Positions 1 to 8,605 are shown, counted from the first letter of the stretch. The stretch is DNA of 14,683 nt from Cytophagales bacterium (GCA_013298205.1 JAAFJZ010000015.1:1-14683), one strand, 5' to 3'. A program made the numbers and translations. Notes: a model not told the origin generated them from the sequence alone.

Positions 1-1
1 T

Positions 2-988
2 GGAGGTTTTACTTATATTCCGAATACAACCTTTACAGGAATCACGGTATTTACAGTAACAGGATGCGATGAATTTGTGTGCAAAAATACTTTTGTTATT
101 ATCACAGTTACAGCAATTCCTATTTCCAATCCACCGTCAATACCTAATTTAACATTTACAGGGTCTTCTGGGAACATAATTACTGCTAGTATACCAGGAA
201 TCACAAGTCTTGTATTTGTTCAACCAATAAGTACTATAATTTCTGGAGGGAATTTAATTGTTAGTTCTAATGGAGGAATTACTTTTGTACCTTCACCAAA
301 TTTTATAGGTACTGTTTTAGCTACTATTAATGTTTGTAATTCTTTTGGATGTAGTACAGCTCAAATTAGTTTTGTTGTAACTGGAACGGGTTTATTTGCG
401 CCTCGCTTAGTTTATATCACAAATGAGGATGTGTCAATTATAAATTCCACAATATCAGGTTTTAGTGTTCCAAATTCTCAAGATTTTAATTTTAAATCGG
501 GAGGGTTTACTAAAAATGGAGGTTTTTTAACAATCAATTCAATGGGAATTTTTACCTATAAACCCAAATTAGATTTCTTTGGTTTGGATAGCATTCCTTA
601 TAGTTTATGCACAGCTTTTGAATGTGCAACTGCTAATCTAGTTTTCATTGTTATTCCTGTAAATGATGTTCCAATTACTTTACCAGACAGTGTAATTACA
701 CCATTTAATATCCCTGTTACTTTTAATGTTCTTAGCAATGATTATGATAAAGATGGCACTATTAATCCTAAAACTATTGATTTAGATACACTTACTCCTG
801 GAGTTCAATCTAGCTTTACACTCCAAGGAGTTGGTTTTTTTCAAACTGATACTTTAGGCAATGTTAAATTTACTCCTTTATCAAGTTATGTAGGCACGGT
901 TACTTCATTCTATACAGTTGCTGATAACAATGGATTGGTATCTAAACCAACAAAAATTAAAATTATTGTTTTACCTCAATTTGATGAT
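2..988 (+). repeat. Four tandem ~90-residue Ig/cadherin-like units in the adhesin
   Basis: Unit starts align at visible residues 1-2 (GGFTYIPN), 91 (GGITFVPSPNFIG), 182 (GIFTYKPKLDFFG) and 286 (GNVKFTPLSSYVG), giving spacings of about 90, 91 and 104 residues. Units 1-3 share a Cys-x4-Cys pair (C22/C27, C112/C117, C203/C208) that unit 4 replaces with VADNNGLV. The units are diverged at DNA level. More units probably lie upstream of the window. Confidence 0.75.
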
Positions 989-1264
989 GAATTTATTCCT
1001 TCTGGTTTCTCTCCTAATGGTGATGGTGTAAATGATACTTACGTAATTGAAAATTTTGGCAAAAAAGTTTCAATTTGGGTTTACAATCGTTGGGGGAATT
1101 TAGTTTTTGAGTCTGAAGATTACAAAAATAATTGGACAGGTAAAGCAAGTACTGGGTTAGTAATTAATTCTGAAGTTGGTCTTCCAGATGGAACATACTA
1201 TGGAGTGATAGATTTACATAATGGAAAAAAATCATTTCCTAAAGTTATAACAATTAATAGATAA
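2..1264 (+). CDS. Adhesin-like repeat protein with type IX secretion CHU_C C-terminal domain (5' end outside window)
   Basis: The reading frame is open from the window edge, so the true start lies upstream; 420 C-terminal residues are visible. The last ~90 residues (about 328-420) match the gliding motility-associated C-terminal (CHU_C) domain: the block FIPSGFSPNGDGVNDTY, then YNRWGNLVFES, NNWTGK and LPDGTYYGVIDL. In this family the domain directs type IX secretion and cell-surface placement (type B signal). The preceding part consists of ~90-residue beta-rich units with G-(I/F)-T-(Y/F)-x-P at their starts and PVNDVP between units, like cadherin/Ig-like (tandem-95) repeats of large surface proteins. 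It is therefore inferred to be a surface adhesin or gliding-type filament protein; the ligand is unknown. A sprF-like gene follows after 22 bases, an arrangement seen with SprB-type cargo. Family call is very sure; the exact role is not. Confidence 0.92.
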   Translation, partial: GGFTYIPNTTFTGITVFTVTGCDEFVCKNTFVIITVTAIPISNPPSIPNLTFTGSSGNIITASIPGITSLVFVQPISTIISGGNLIVSSNGGITFVPSPNFIGTVLATINVCNSFGCSTAQISFVVTGTGLFAPRLVYITNEDVSIINSTISGFSVPNSQDFNFKSGGFTKNGGFLTINSMGIFTYKPKLDFFGLDSIPYSLCTAFECATANLVFIVIPVNDVPITLPDSVITPFNIPVTFNVLSNDYDKDGTINPKTIDLDTLTPGVQSSFTLQGVGFFQTDTLGNVKFTPLSSYVGTVTSFYTVADNNGLVSKPTKIKIIVLPQFDDEFIPSGFSPNGDGVNDTYVIENFGKKVSIWVYNRWGNLVFESEDYKNNWTGKASTGLVINSEVGLPDGTYYGVIDLHNGKKSFPKVITINR

Positions 1265-1286
1265 TTATTTTCAAAATAGAATTATC

Positions 1287-2222
1287 ATGATACGAAGATA
1301 TTTAATAGTTTTAATACTATATTTATTTACACAAACAGCTTTTGCTCAACAAGACCCTATGTTTACTCAATATATGTTTAACATGCTACCTTTTAATCCA
1401 GCATATACAGGTAGTAGAGATGTTATAAGCTTGAATGCCATGTATAGAAATCAATGGTCAGGTATAGAAGGAGCTCCTCAAACTATGATTTTTACTGCCG
1501 ATTCTCCTTTTTTACAGGAAAAAATTGGTGCGGGTATTATTATTTCCAACGATAGATTAGGAGTCTATAGTACGACTAACTTTCTCGGAACTTTTGCATA
1601 CCGATTGAGATTAAGAAAAGGCACTTTTGCTTTTGGAATGCAGGGCGGTGGTACAAATATTATTCGAGATTTTCCATCTGTAGAAGTTAGCAGAGGTGCA
1701 GCTCCTGTTGATTTAAGTTTTAGTCAACCTTTTAATGATTTCTTACCTACAGTGGGTGCAGGAATTTATTACAGTTCAGACAAGTTTTATGCTGGGTTGT
1801 CAGTTCCCAATTTACTTCAACAGGAGCTTTCAACAAAAGTAATTTCACTAAAAGATTTACGTGCACAAAGATTTAGACACTTTTTCTTAATGGCAGGTTA
1901 TGTGTTTAATTTAGGTTCTGATTTTAAATTAAAACCCTCAACATTAATTAAGTTTGAAGCTTCTTCACCATTACAAGCTGATTTAAACCTCAACTTCTGG
2001 ATGTTTGATAAGTTTGGAATAGGTTTATCTTATAGAAGTTTAGATGCGTTAAGTATTTTATTAGAAATTCAAGCTACAGAGCAAATAAGAATAGGTTACT
2101 CCTACGACTTACCTCATTCTCGATTATTGCAATATGTAAAATTGGGTGGAACTCATGAAGTCATGTTAAGGTATGAGTTTGGTTATAAAAAGGATAAGGT
2201 ATTAAGTCCAAGATTTTTTTAA
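1287..2222 (+). CDS. PorP/SprF family type IX secretion outer-membrane protein
   Basis: This 311-residue protein has a signal peptide (about residues 1-20, ending AFA before QQDP) and the hallmark PorP/SprF N-terminus QQDPMFTQYMFNMLPFNPAYTG followed by the YRNQWSGIEGAP motif. The rest is a run of amphipathic beta strands ending in an aromatic residue (RFF), fitting an outer-membrane barrel of about 14 strands. In Flavobacterium, SprF is needed to bring SprB to the surface; PorP-type proteins are cargo-associated partners of the type IX system. The gene begins 22 bases after the CHU_C-domain protein, so it is most likely that protein's dedicated partner in one operon. ATG start chosen because it gives an intact signal peptide. 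It could be called sprF-like rather than true porP, because family members are numerous per genome. Confidence 0.93.
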   Translation: MIRRYLIVLILYLFTQTAFAQQDPMFTQYMFNMLPFNPAYTGSRDVISLNAMYRNQWSGIEGAPQTMIFTADSPFLQEKIGAGIIISNDRLGVYSTTNFLGTFAYRLRLRKGTFAFGMQGGGTNIIRDFPSVEVSRGAAPVDLSFSQPFNDFLPTVGAGIYYSSDKFYAGLSVPNLLQQELSTKVISLKDLRAQRFRHFFLMAGYVFNLGSDFKLKPSTLIKFEASSPLQADLNLNFWMFDKFGIGLSYRSLDALSILLEIQATEQIRIGYSYDLPHSRLLQYVKLGGTHEVMLRYEFGYKKDKVLSPRFF

Positions 2223-2260
2223 ATACACAAATCAATATTTATTTATAACATTTAATTTCA

Positions 2261-5200
2261 ATGAAGAATAATTTTTCCTTTATAGTCTTTTTTAGCTATA
2301 TAATTTTATTGTTTTTTTTACCTAATTATTCATTTTCTCAATCCTATAAGCAAAAACAAGCTGATAAAGAATATGAAAATATGCGCTATCCTGAAGCGTC
2401 AATCATGTATAAAGATTTATGGAGTTCTGATTCGGCAAATGTTTTATTTGCAAAAAAATTAGCTGATTGTTATATAAAAATGAGCGATTCCAAAAGTGCT
2501 GAAAAAGTGTATAGATTATTATCAAACATAATAATTGATGATGGAGAAACCGCACTTTCTTATGCTAACGTATTGGCTTTAAATGGAAAATATAAAGAAG
2601 CTAAATTCTGGTTTGATAAAACTTTGCAATATTTTCCTAATCAAGATAGACCCAAAAAAATGTCGATTTTTTGTGAAAATATATCGCAATTTTTTGGTGA
2701 TAGTAGCTCTTATAAAATTTATTATTTGCCTATAAATTCACAACAAAGTGATTTTTCCCCTGTTTTATATAAAGACAAATTAATATTTTCATCTTCTAGG
2801 ATAGAAGGCACAGCTTTGAAACGAGTTTATGCTAGAGATAATTCATCTTATATTGATATTTGGATGGCTGATAGCAACATTGCTAATAAAAAATTATTTA
2901 CGACCAAATATATTCCAGATGACAACGATTCAACTGGTTTTTCAAATTTTATTGAAGGTTCTCCTTTGCACAGTGATGAATCGGATAATACAAGTAATGA
3001 CACCAAAACTTTAGGTTTTCATGGCCATCTGTTTGAGTCTGATAAAAATTGGGAAATTAGTAGTTCTTCTTGTAAGCCTTTTTCATCTATGATAAACACC
3101 AAATATCATGAAGGACCAGCTTGTTTTTCAGGAGATTCAGTTATCTATTTCACTCGTAACAATTATTATAACCTTTCAGTGTCAAAAAGTTCTGATAAAG
3201 TTAACAAATTGCAAATTCTAAAGTCAACTTTTGTAAAAGGAGCATGGGGAAAAGCTAAAAAAGTGTCTTTTTGTGATAGACAATATGCTTATGGTCATCC
3301 CTGCCTCACTCCAAATGGTAAAAGAATGTATTTTGCTACAGATTTAATAGGATCTACAGGAAAAACCGATATTTGGTATTCTGATTTAGATGAAAATGGT
3401 CAGTGGTCTTCTCCAATAAATGCCGGTAATTCGGTAAATACCGAATTTGATGAAATGTTTCCTTATATTGACTCTTTGGGTATTTTATATTTTTCTTCAA
3501 ATGGTCATGCAGGTTTCGGTGGCTTAGACATTTTTAAACTTGATTTGAATGATGCAGAATCAAGAGTGAAGAATTTAGGATTTCCTATAAATTCTAAAAA
3601 AGACGATTTTGGTTATTTTAGTATTTTGGGTGGAAAAAAAGGTTATATTAGTTCTAATAGAAAACGTGGTGGCACGGATGACGATATATTTATGTTTTTA
3701 TATAAGCCTAGAATTAAGCTTAATATTTCAGTAAAGTATGTATATGATGAGAAACCTATTAAATTAGTTCATACAGAATTAGTAAGAAAAGGCAAATTAG
3801 GTGCTGGTTTTACTAATGACAAAGGTATGTTTAGTTACGATGCACTTGAACCCGACAAAGAATATAAATTAATAGTTTCTAAACCTACATTTGTAGAACA
3901 AGAAATTATGATTTCTACCAAAAATGTTAAAGCTGGTGATACAATTAATGCGGTTATATATTTAGACAAAGTTCTTTTATATACTTTGGAAGGCACTTTT
4001 ACTGACAAGAACTTTGCAGATGCTAATAATTATGAACCCGTTATTTTAGTAAACAAAACGAAAGGAGACACGCTAAAACAAATAGTTGATAAAAATGGAA
4101 GGTTTGGCTTTCAGCTTGAAGAAGAATCTGATTATTTTATTTATGGAACTCATAGCAGCGATAAATCTAATATTGAATCTTTTACAACCAAAGGTTTAAG
4201 GCAATCTACTGTTATAAAAGCATTTTTATATTTACCTACTCTATCTGATTGCGATAAAAACAAACAAAAGTATTTTGTTGAAAACACGTACTACGATTTA
4301 GCTAAATTTTATTTAAGAAACGATGCTAAAGTAGTTCTAGATAAAATAGTTTCATTTTTAAAATCAGATCCTGATTTAAAGATTTATTTTAGTTCACATA
4401 CCGACAATAGAGCTAGTTCAGTTTTTAATAAGGTTTTGTCCGAAAAAAGAACTTCAGCTGTTAAAGATTATTTAATTTCAAATGATATATCAGAAACTCG
4501 TATGTTGATGGAATCAAAAGGAATGGAAATTCAAACAACTGGCAATCCTGACCCCAAAAACCCTTCATACGAAAAAATTCAACAGTTAAATAGGCGTACA
4601 GAATATGCTTATTTTAAAAATGGCAAAAATCTCAGTTACGAAAAATGTGTTAATGGTTTAGTTATAAGTGGTAAAGCTTTTAGCGCAGAAACCAAAGACC
4701 CAATGGAACTTGTGAAAATTAAACTCACTGACCCTTCAGGCACAATAATAGGTGAAACAACTACCGACAATTCTGGAGCCTATTCTTTTCCTGTCGCTTA
4801 CAATAAAGAATATTTGCTTGCTGCATCAAAAGATAGTTGCGGAACAAATATTCAAAAAGTTACGACTAAAGGCTTGAAAACAAAAGAACTCATTATTGAT
4901 ATTCCAATGATATGTGCTGGAGATATTATCAAAGTTGACAATATTTATTTTGATTTAGGTAAATTTGCCATTAGAAAAGATGCTGCAAAAGAATTAGATA
5001 AGTTACTTAAGCTAATGAAAAAATATCCAAATATGAAAATTGAGCTTCGTTCACATACGGATGCAAGAGGAAGTAATGAAAGCAATATGACACTTTCCGA
5101 TAATCGAGCTAAGTCTTCCGCAGCATATGTAGTTTCAAAAGGGGTTTCTAAAGAAAGAATTGTTGGAAAAGGATATGGTGAATCTATGCCAGTAAATCAA

Positions 5201-5281
5201 TGTATTGATGGCGTAAAATGTAGCGAACCAGATTATCAAAAAAATAGAAGAACTGAGTTTAAAGTTCTTTCTATCAAATAA
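2261..5281 (+). CDS. PorE-like OmpA-family envelope protein with TPR, PD40 propeller and two OmpA domains
   Basis: The 1006-residue protein has a signal peptide (about 1-26, SFS before QS) with no lipobox cysteine. Domains in order: TPR-like helices (about 30-130); WD40-like/PD40 beta-propeller blades (about 160-480, e.g. PNGKRMYFATD near 350, LYFSSNGHAGFGGLDIF near 410-425, GYISSNRKRGGTDDDIF near 460-476); carboxypeptidase-regulatory-like beta sandwiches (about 480-650); OmpA C-terminal domain 1 (about 672-785); another regulatory-like sandwich (about 799-880, GETTTDNSGAYSF); OmpA domain 2 (about 891-1004). Both OmpA domains keep the Asp and Arg 15 residues apart that bind diaminopimelate in this family (D715/R730 and D934/R949), so both look able to bind peptidoglycan. 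PorE of Porphyromonas has the same TPR-propeller-regulatory-OmpA order but one OmpA domain. The gene lies 38 bases after the sprF-like gene, probably the same operon, suggesting a periplasmic anchor for the secretion/surface machinery. Confidence 0.88.
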   Translation: MKNNFSFIVFFSYIILLFFLPNYSFSQSYKQKQADKEYENMRYPEASIMYKDLWSSDSANVLFAKKLADCYIKMSDSKSAEKVYRLLSNIIIDDGETALSYANVLALNGKYKEAKFWFDKTLQYFPNQDRPKKMSIFCENISQFFGDSSSYKIYYLPINSQQSDFSPVLYKDKLIFSSSRIEGTALKRVYARDNSSYIDIWMADSNIANKKLFTTKYIPDDNDSTGFSNFIEGSPLHSDESDNTSNDTKTLGFHGHLFESDKNWEISSSSCKPFSSMINTKYHEGPACFSGDSVIYFTRNNYYNLSVSKSSDKVNKLQILKSTFVKGAWGKAKKVSFCDRQYAYGHPCLTPNGKRMYFATDLIGSTGKTDIWYSDLDENGQWSSPINAGNSVNTEFDEMFPYIDSLGILYFSSNGHAGFGGLDIFKLDLNDAESRVKNLGFPINSKKDDFGYFSILGGKKGYISSNRKRGGTDDDIFMFLYKPRIKLNISVKYVYDEKPIKLVHTELVRKGKLGAGFTNDKGMFSYDALEPDKEYKLIVSKPTFVEQEIMISTKNVKAGDTINAVIYLDKVLLYTLEGTFTDKNFADANNYEPVILVNKTKGDTLKQIVDKNGRFGFQLEEESDYFIYGTHSSDKSNIESFTTKGLRQSTVIKAFLYLPTLSDCDKNKQKYFVENTYYDLAKFYLRNDAKVVLDKIVSFLKSDPDLKIYFSSHTDNRASSVFNKVLSEKRTSAVKDYLISNDISETRMLMESKGMEIQTTGNPDPKNPSYEKIQQLNRRTEYAYFKNGKNLSYEKCVNGLVISGKAFSAETKDPMELVKIKLTDPSGTIIGETTTDNSGAYSFPVAYNKEYLLAASKDSCGTNIQKVTTKGLKTKELIIDIPMICAGDIIKVDNIYFDLGKFAIRKDAAKELDKLLKLMKKYPNMKIELRSHTDARGSNESNMTLSDNRAKSSAAYVVSKGVSKERIVGKGYGESMPVNQCIDGVKCSEPDYQKNRRTEFKVLSIK

Positions 5282-5361
5282 TACCTCACACTTTGATATA
5301 TTTTATTATTAGTTTCTATTTCAATTTCAAATATTTTCTGAAGTAAATTCTTGTTTGAATT

Positions 5362-6084
5362 CTAATTTGATTTCAACTCTTTTAAATACATTTGAATTGT
5401 ATTCTCAAGACCAAAGTATAAAGCATCACATATTAAAGCATGTCCTATTGATACTTCATTTAAGTGAGCGATATGATTTTTAAAAAAACTCAAATTATTT
5501 AAGTTTAAATCATGCCCTGCATTGATTTCAATATCCATTTGCGTAGCTAAATTTGCTGTTTCTATGTATGGGTTTATTGCTTTAATCGAATCTCTTTCAT
5601 ACCATTGAGCATAAGGTCCTGTGTAAAGTTCTATTCTGTCTGTTTTGGTTTCTTTTGCGCCTTCTACCATTTGAGGCTGAGGATTAATAAAAATTGAAAC
5701 TTTTGCACCTATACTTTGTATTTCTTCTACCCAATCTTTAAGTTTTTGTTTGTAAATTAAAGTATCCCAGCCTTGGTTTGAAGTAATTTGATTTTCTTCA
5801 TCAGGAACTAATGTTACTTGCTCTGGTTTAGTTTCTTTTATTAGTTTTAAAAATTTTTCAGAAGGATAGCCTTCTATATTTAAAGGCGTTTTAATAGCTT
5901 TTTTAAGTTCAATTACATCTGAATATCTAATATGTCTTTCGTCAGGTCTGGGATGAACTGTAATTCCTTGCGCGCCATAACGTTCACAATCTAAAGCAGT
6001 TTGAACTAAATTTGGCATATTTTCACCTCTCGAATTTCGGATGGTTGCAATTTTGTTTATATTTACGCTTAAGTATGTAGTCAT
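5362..6084 (-). CDS. pdxJ: Pyridoxine 5'-phosphate synthase
   Basis: PdxJ condenses 1-deoxy-D-xylulose 5-phosphate with 3-amino-2-oxopropyl phosphate to pyridoxine 5'-phosphate in the DXP-dependent vitamin B6 pathway (cytosol). The 240-residue length is normal for the family. Visible motifs are the N-terminal LSVNINKIATIRNSRG, TVHPRPDERHI (H44, R46, D48), NIEGYP (E71), LVPDE, NAGHDLN (H191) and SIGHALI (H215); H44, E71 and H191 correspond to the catalytic His, Glu and His of the E. coli enzyme. It is a single gene, convergent with the OmpA-family gene (80 bases between stops) and divergent from the GatB/YqeY gene (53 bases between starts), so both promoters must sit in or near that short gap. 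ATG at 6084 is followed directly by the conserved N-terminus. Confidence 0.97.
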   Translation of the reverse strand: MTTYLSVNINKIATIRNSRGENMPNLVQTALDCERYGAQGITVHPRPDERHIRYSDVIELKKAIKTPLNIEGYPSEKFLKLIKETKPEQVTLVPDEENQITSNQGWDTLIYKQKLKDWVEEIQSIGAKVSIFINPQPQMVEGAKETKTDRIELYTGPYAQWYERDSIKAINPYIETANLATQMDIEINAGHDLNLNNLSFFKNHIAHLNEVSIGHALICDALYFGLENTIQMYLKELKSN

Positions 6085-6137
6085 GGCTTATTTTACTATT
6101 TTACCCAAAAATATAAACAATAATTGATATTAAAAAT

Positions 6138-6587
6138 ATGAGTTTAAAAACCGAAATAGAAGCTGAGATAAAAAAGGCAATGCTTGCAAAAGAGCAAATA
6201 AGATTAACTGCTTTAAGAAGTATTAAATCTTTAATTTTACTTGCAGAAACTGATAAAAATGCATCTGAAAACCTAAGTTCTGATACAGAAATAAAATTAT
6301 TAACCAAGGCAGCCAAACAAAGAAGAGAATCAGCTGAAATTTTCAAACAGCAGAATAGACTTGATTTAGCTGAAAAAGAAATTGCTGAACTAAGTGTAAT
6401 AGAAGAGTTTTTGCCAAAACAACTTTCTGAATCTGAAATATCTGATAAAATTAAAGAGATTATTTTAAGTTTGGGTGCTACAACTACAGCAGATTTAGGT
6501 AAAGTTATGGGAGCTTCTTCAAAACAACTTTCTGGTCTTGCTGATAATAAAATGATTTCTGAAATTGTTAAAAAATTATTAAGTTAA
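6138..6587 (+). CDS. GatB/YqeY domain-containing protein
   Basis: This 149-residue, highly charged helical protein matches the stand-alone GatB/YqeY family: N-terminal SLKTEIEAEIKKAMLAKE, the LTALRSIKSLI block, KQRRESAEIF, EIAELSVIEEFLPKQLSE, and a C-terminal DLGKVMGASSKQLSG segment. The tail domain of GatB in the tRNA-dependent amidotransferase binds tRNA; for the free-standing YqeY proteins a tRNA-related role is suspected but not established. Length and all family blocks are intact. It is transcribed divergently from pdxJ and lies 69 bases before pabA, with a possible weak terminator between. No Shine-Dalgarno sequence is evident, as is usual in this phylum. Confidence 0.93.
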   Translation: MSLKTEIEAEIKKAMLAKEQIRLTALRSIKSLILLAETDKNASENLSSDTEIKLLTKAAKQRRESAEIFKQQNRLDLAEKEIAELSVIEEFLPKQLSESEISDKIKEIILSLGATTTADLGKVMGASSKQLSGLADNKMISEIVKKLLS

Positions 6588-6599
6588 CAATCTTTTTTC
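6564..6599 (+). terminator. Possible weak terminator overlapping the end of the GatB/YqeY gene
   Basis: An 8-bp inverted repeat (ATTGTTAA at 6564-6571, TTAACAAT at 6584-6591) with a 12-base loop is followed by a T-rich run TCTTTTTTC. The left arm lies in the last codons and the right arm contains the TAA stop. The stem is AT-rich and therefore weak; it could instead be chance in AT-rich DNA. Confidence 0.35.
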
Positions 6600-6656
6600 A
6601 TATTTTCTTTTTCAGGGATATACATTTTAATATAGTTTGTTATATTATAATTAGTT

Positions 6657-7220
6657 TTGTTTAAAAAAATTCTTGTCATTGACAATTTTGATTCTTTTAC
6701 TTATAACTTAGTTGATTATTTATTGCAATGCAATGTTAAATGTCAAGTTGTAAAAAACGATTTATCTTTATCTCAAATTCAAGAGTTAGATTTTGATGCA
6801 CTTTTGATATCTCCAGGTCCTGGAACACCAGAAAGTTCAGGTTTTTTGTTTGATATTTTACATTTTTATATCAATTTAAAACCAATTTTAGGTATTTGTT
6901 TAGGTCACCAAGCTTTAGGGATTATTTTTGGATATAGCTATTTCAAATCAATTCCTAAACATGGAAAAATATCTGAAATTGAACATTTTGACGATATTTT
7001 ATTTCAAGGAATTCCAAATTTTTTTTATGCTACAAGGTATCATTCTTGGATATTAAATGGCAATTCCGAGCATTCAAAAGTTATAGCCCAAACTAGTGAG
7101 GGTTTAATTATGGGAATCAAACACAATAATTTACCTGTTTGGGGTCTGCAATTTCACCCAGAATCTTTTATGACTCAATATGGTTTAAAAATGATTCAAA
7201 ACTGGGTAAAACTTGTTTAA
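6657..7220 (+). CDS. pabA: Glutamine amidotransferase subunit of aminodeoxychorismate/anthranilate synthase
   Basis: A 187-residue class I glutamine amidotransferase. It releases ammonia from glutamine for the chorismate-using partner (PabB or TrpE). The N-terminus ILVIDNFDSFTYNLVDYL, the SPGPGTPE loop (52-59), LGICLGHQALG with nucleophile C81, the HGKISEIEH segment, YHSW, and LQFHPES with H167 and E169 of the catalytic triad are all present. The start is TTG at 6657: an in-frame TAA stands at 6648-6650 and no ATG or GTG precedes the conserved IDNFDSF, so TTG is the only reasonable choice. No pabB or trpE is beside it; in many bacteria one such subunit serves both folate and tryptophan synthesis. 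The choice of pabA over trpG is a judgement. Confidence 0.92.
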   Translation: MFKKILVIDNFDSFTYNLVDYLLQCNVKCQVVKNDLSLSQIQELDFDALLISPGPGTPESSGFLFDILHFYINLKPILGICLGHQALGIIFGYSYFKSIPKHGKISEIEHFDDILFQGIPNFFYATRYHSWILNGNSEHSKVIAQTSEGLIMGIKHNNLPVWGLQFHPESFMTQYGLKMIQNWVKLV

Positions 7221-7345
7221 TATTTTTATTTTAATTCGTATTTTTATAAAACCCTAGTATAGTTATTTTTTAATCCAAAGTTTGCCTATTTAATTTCAAT
7301 ATTTAAGATTTGTTTTTAAATTTTTTTAAAACATACTCTTATTTT

Positions 7346-7377
7346 TTTGGCACATATTTTTTATTTATTTAATATTG
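7346..7377 (+). promoter_or_regulatory. Probable pgk promoter
   Basis: In the 189-base AT-rich gap before pgk, TTTG (7346-7349) is followed 20 bases later by TAATATTG (7370-7377), a 7-of-8 match to the Bacteroidota -7 box TAnnTTTG. This would give a leader of about 25 bases before the ATG at 7410. Rest of the gap (7221-7345) shows only A/T runs. Confidence 0.4.
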
Positions 7378-7409
7378 ATAAAAAATAAATACGTTAGAAA
7401 AAAATCAAT

Positions 7410-8597
7410 ATGATAACAGTAGACAATTATAATTTTTCTGGTAAAAAAGCTTCAATAAGAGTTGATTTTAATGTCCCTCTTGATAAAGCGAATCTAATTA
7501 CAGACGACACTCGTCTTAAAGCTTGCTTACCCACAATAAAAAAAATACTAAATGATGGTGGATCATGTATTTTAATGTCTCATTTAGGAAGGCCAAAAGA
7601 AGGACCTGAAGAAAAGTTTTCTTTAAATCACATTGTTTCATGGTTAAAAAATGCCTACAAAGTAAATGTTTTGTTTGCAGATGATTGTATAGGAGAATCG
7701 GCTAAAAATTTATCTGAATCTTTAAAGCCAGGTGAAATTTTGCTTTTAGAAAATTTAAGATTTTATAAAGAAGAAGAAAAAGGAGACATAAATTTTGCTA
7801 AAAAGTTAGCTTCTTATGGTGATGTATGGGTGAATGATGCATTCGGAACCGCTCATAGAGCTCACGCTTCAACTGCAGTTATGGGGCAATTTTTTAAAGA
7901 TAAAGTATGTGGTTATGTCATGCAAGCCGAACTAGACAATGCAAAAAAAGTTTTAGAATCTCCTCAAAGACCTTTTACAGCAATAATGGGTGGTTCTAAA
8001 GTTTCTGATAAAATTTTAATTATTGAAAAATTACTAGACAAAGTCGATAACCTGATTATTGGAGGTGGAATGACTTATACTTTTTCTTTGGCAGAAGGGG
8101 GTAAAATCGGAAAATCTATTTCTGAACCAGACAAAGTAGAATTAACAAAAGAAATCATTAAAAAAGCAAAAGCTAAAGGCGTTAAATTATTTTTTCCAAA
8201 TGATACAGTTATTGCTGACAAATTTGATAATAACGCAAATAGACAAACCGTAACTTCAGGTCAAATTCCAGATGCTTGGGAAGGTTTGGATATTGGTCCG
8301 GAAGCAATTATTGCTTTTAAGAAAATTGTAGAAGAATCAAAAACCATCCTTTGGAATGGCCCTATGGGTGTATTTGAATTCCCTAATTTTGCTCATGGCA
8401 CAAATGCAATTGCAGACTCGGTTGTGAAAGCTACATCTGAAGGAGCGTATTCTCTTATTGGTGGTGGAGATTCGGCTTCTGCTATTAATAATGCAGGTTA
8501 TGGAGATAAAGTTTCTTATGTTTCTACTGGCGGTGGAGCATTATTAGAATATATGGAAGGCAAAATTTTGCCAGGAGTTGCAGCATTAGAAAACTAA
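7410..8597 (+). CDS. pgk: Phosphoglycerate kinase
   Basis: Cytosolic glycolytic enzyme that transfers phosphate between 1,3-bisphosphoglycerate and ADP, giving 3-phosphoglycerate and ATP. The 395-residue length is standard for bacterial PGK. The substrate-binding signature RVDFNVP (17-23), DDTR (R35), SHLGRP (57-62), LLLENLRF, VNDAFGTAHRAHAS, MGGSKVSDK, the ILWNGPMGVFE hinge segment, GGGDSAS (351-357) and STGGGA (372-377) nucleotide-site motifs are all present and intact. A promoter-like pair precedes it and a strong terminator follows it, so it appears to be transcribed alone. Its G+C looks somewhat above that of neighbours such as murB, as expected for a highly expressed gene. Confidence 0.98.
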   Translation: MITVDNYNFSGKKASIRVDFNVPLDKANLITDDTRLKACLPTIKKILNDGGSCILMSHLGRPKEGPEEKFSLNHIVSWLKNAYKVNVLFADDCIGESAKNLSESLKPGEILLLENLRFYKEEEKGDINFAKKLASYGDVWVNDAFGTAHRAHASTAVMGQFFKDKVCGYVMQAELDNAKKVLESPQRPFTAIMGGSKVSDKILIIEKLLDKVDNLIIGGGMTYTFSLAEGGKIGKSISEPDKVELTKEIIKKAKAKGVKLFFPNDTVIADKFDNNANRQTVTSGQIPDAWEGLDIGPEAIIAFKKIVEESKTILWNGPMGVFEFPNFAHGTNAIADSVVKATSEGAYSLIGGGDSASAINNAGYGDKVSYVSTGGGALLEYMEGKILPGVAALEN

Positions 8598-8605
8598 TTT
8601 CTTTT

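Noticed and set aside
13..204. Minus-strand ORF of 63 codons
   Set aside because: It lies antisense inside the repeat region of the adhesin, whose frame is clearly coding; its translation shows no family features.
2829..3014. Out-of-frame 61-codon ORF inside the PorE-like gene
   Set aside because: Fully inside a conserved propeller-encoding region in another frame; no family resemblance.
5282..5361. Terminator between the convergent PorE-like and pdxJ genes
   Set aside because: Only short A/T-rich partial repeats are seen; no stem of useful strength with a following T-run.
6101..6346. Minus-strand 81-codon ORF opposite the GatB/YqeY gene
   Set aside because: Hydrophobic translation arises from the antisense of a Lys/Glu-rich helical protein; it also overlaps the short divergent promoter gap.
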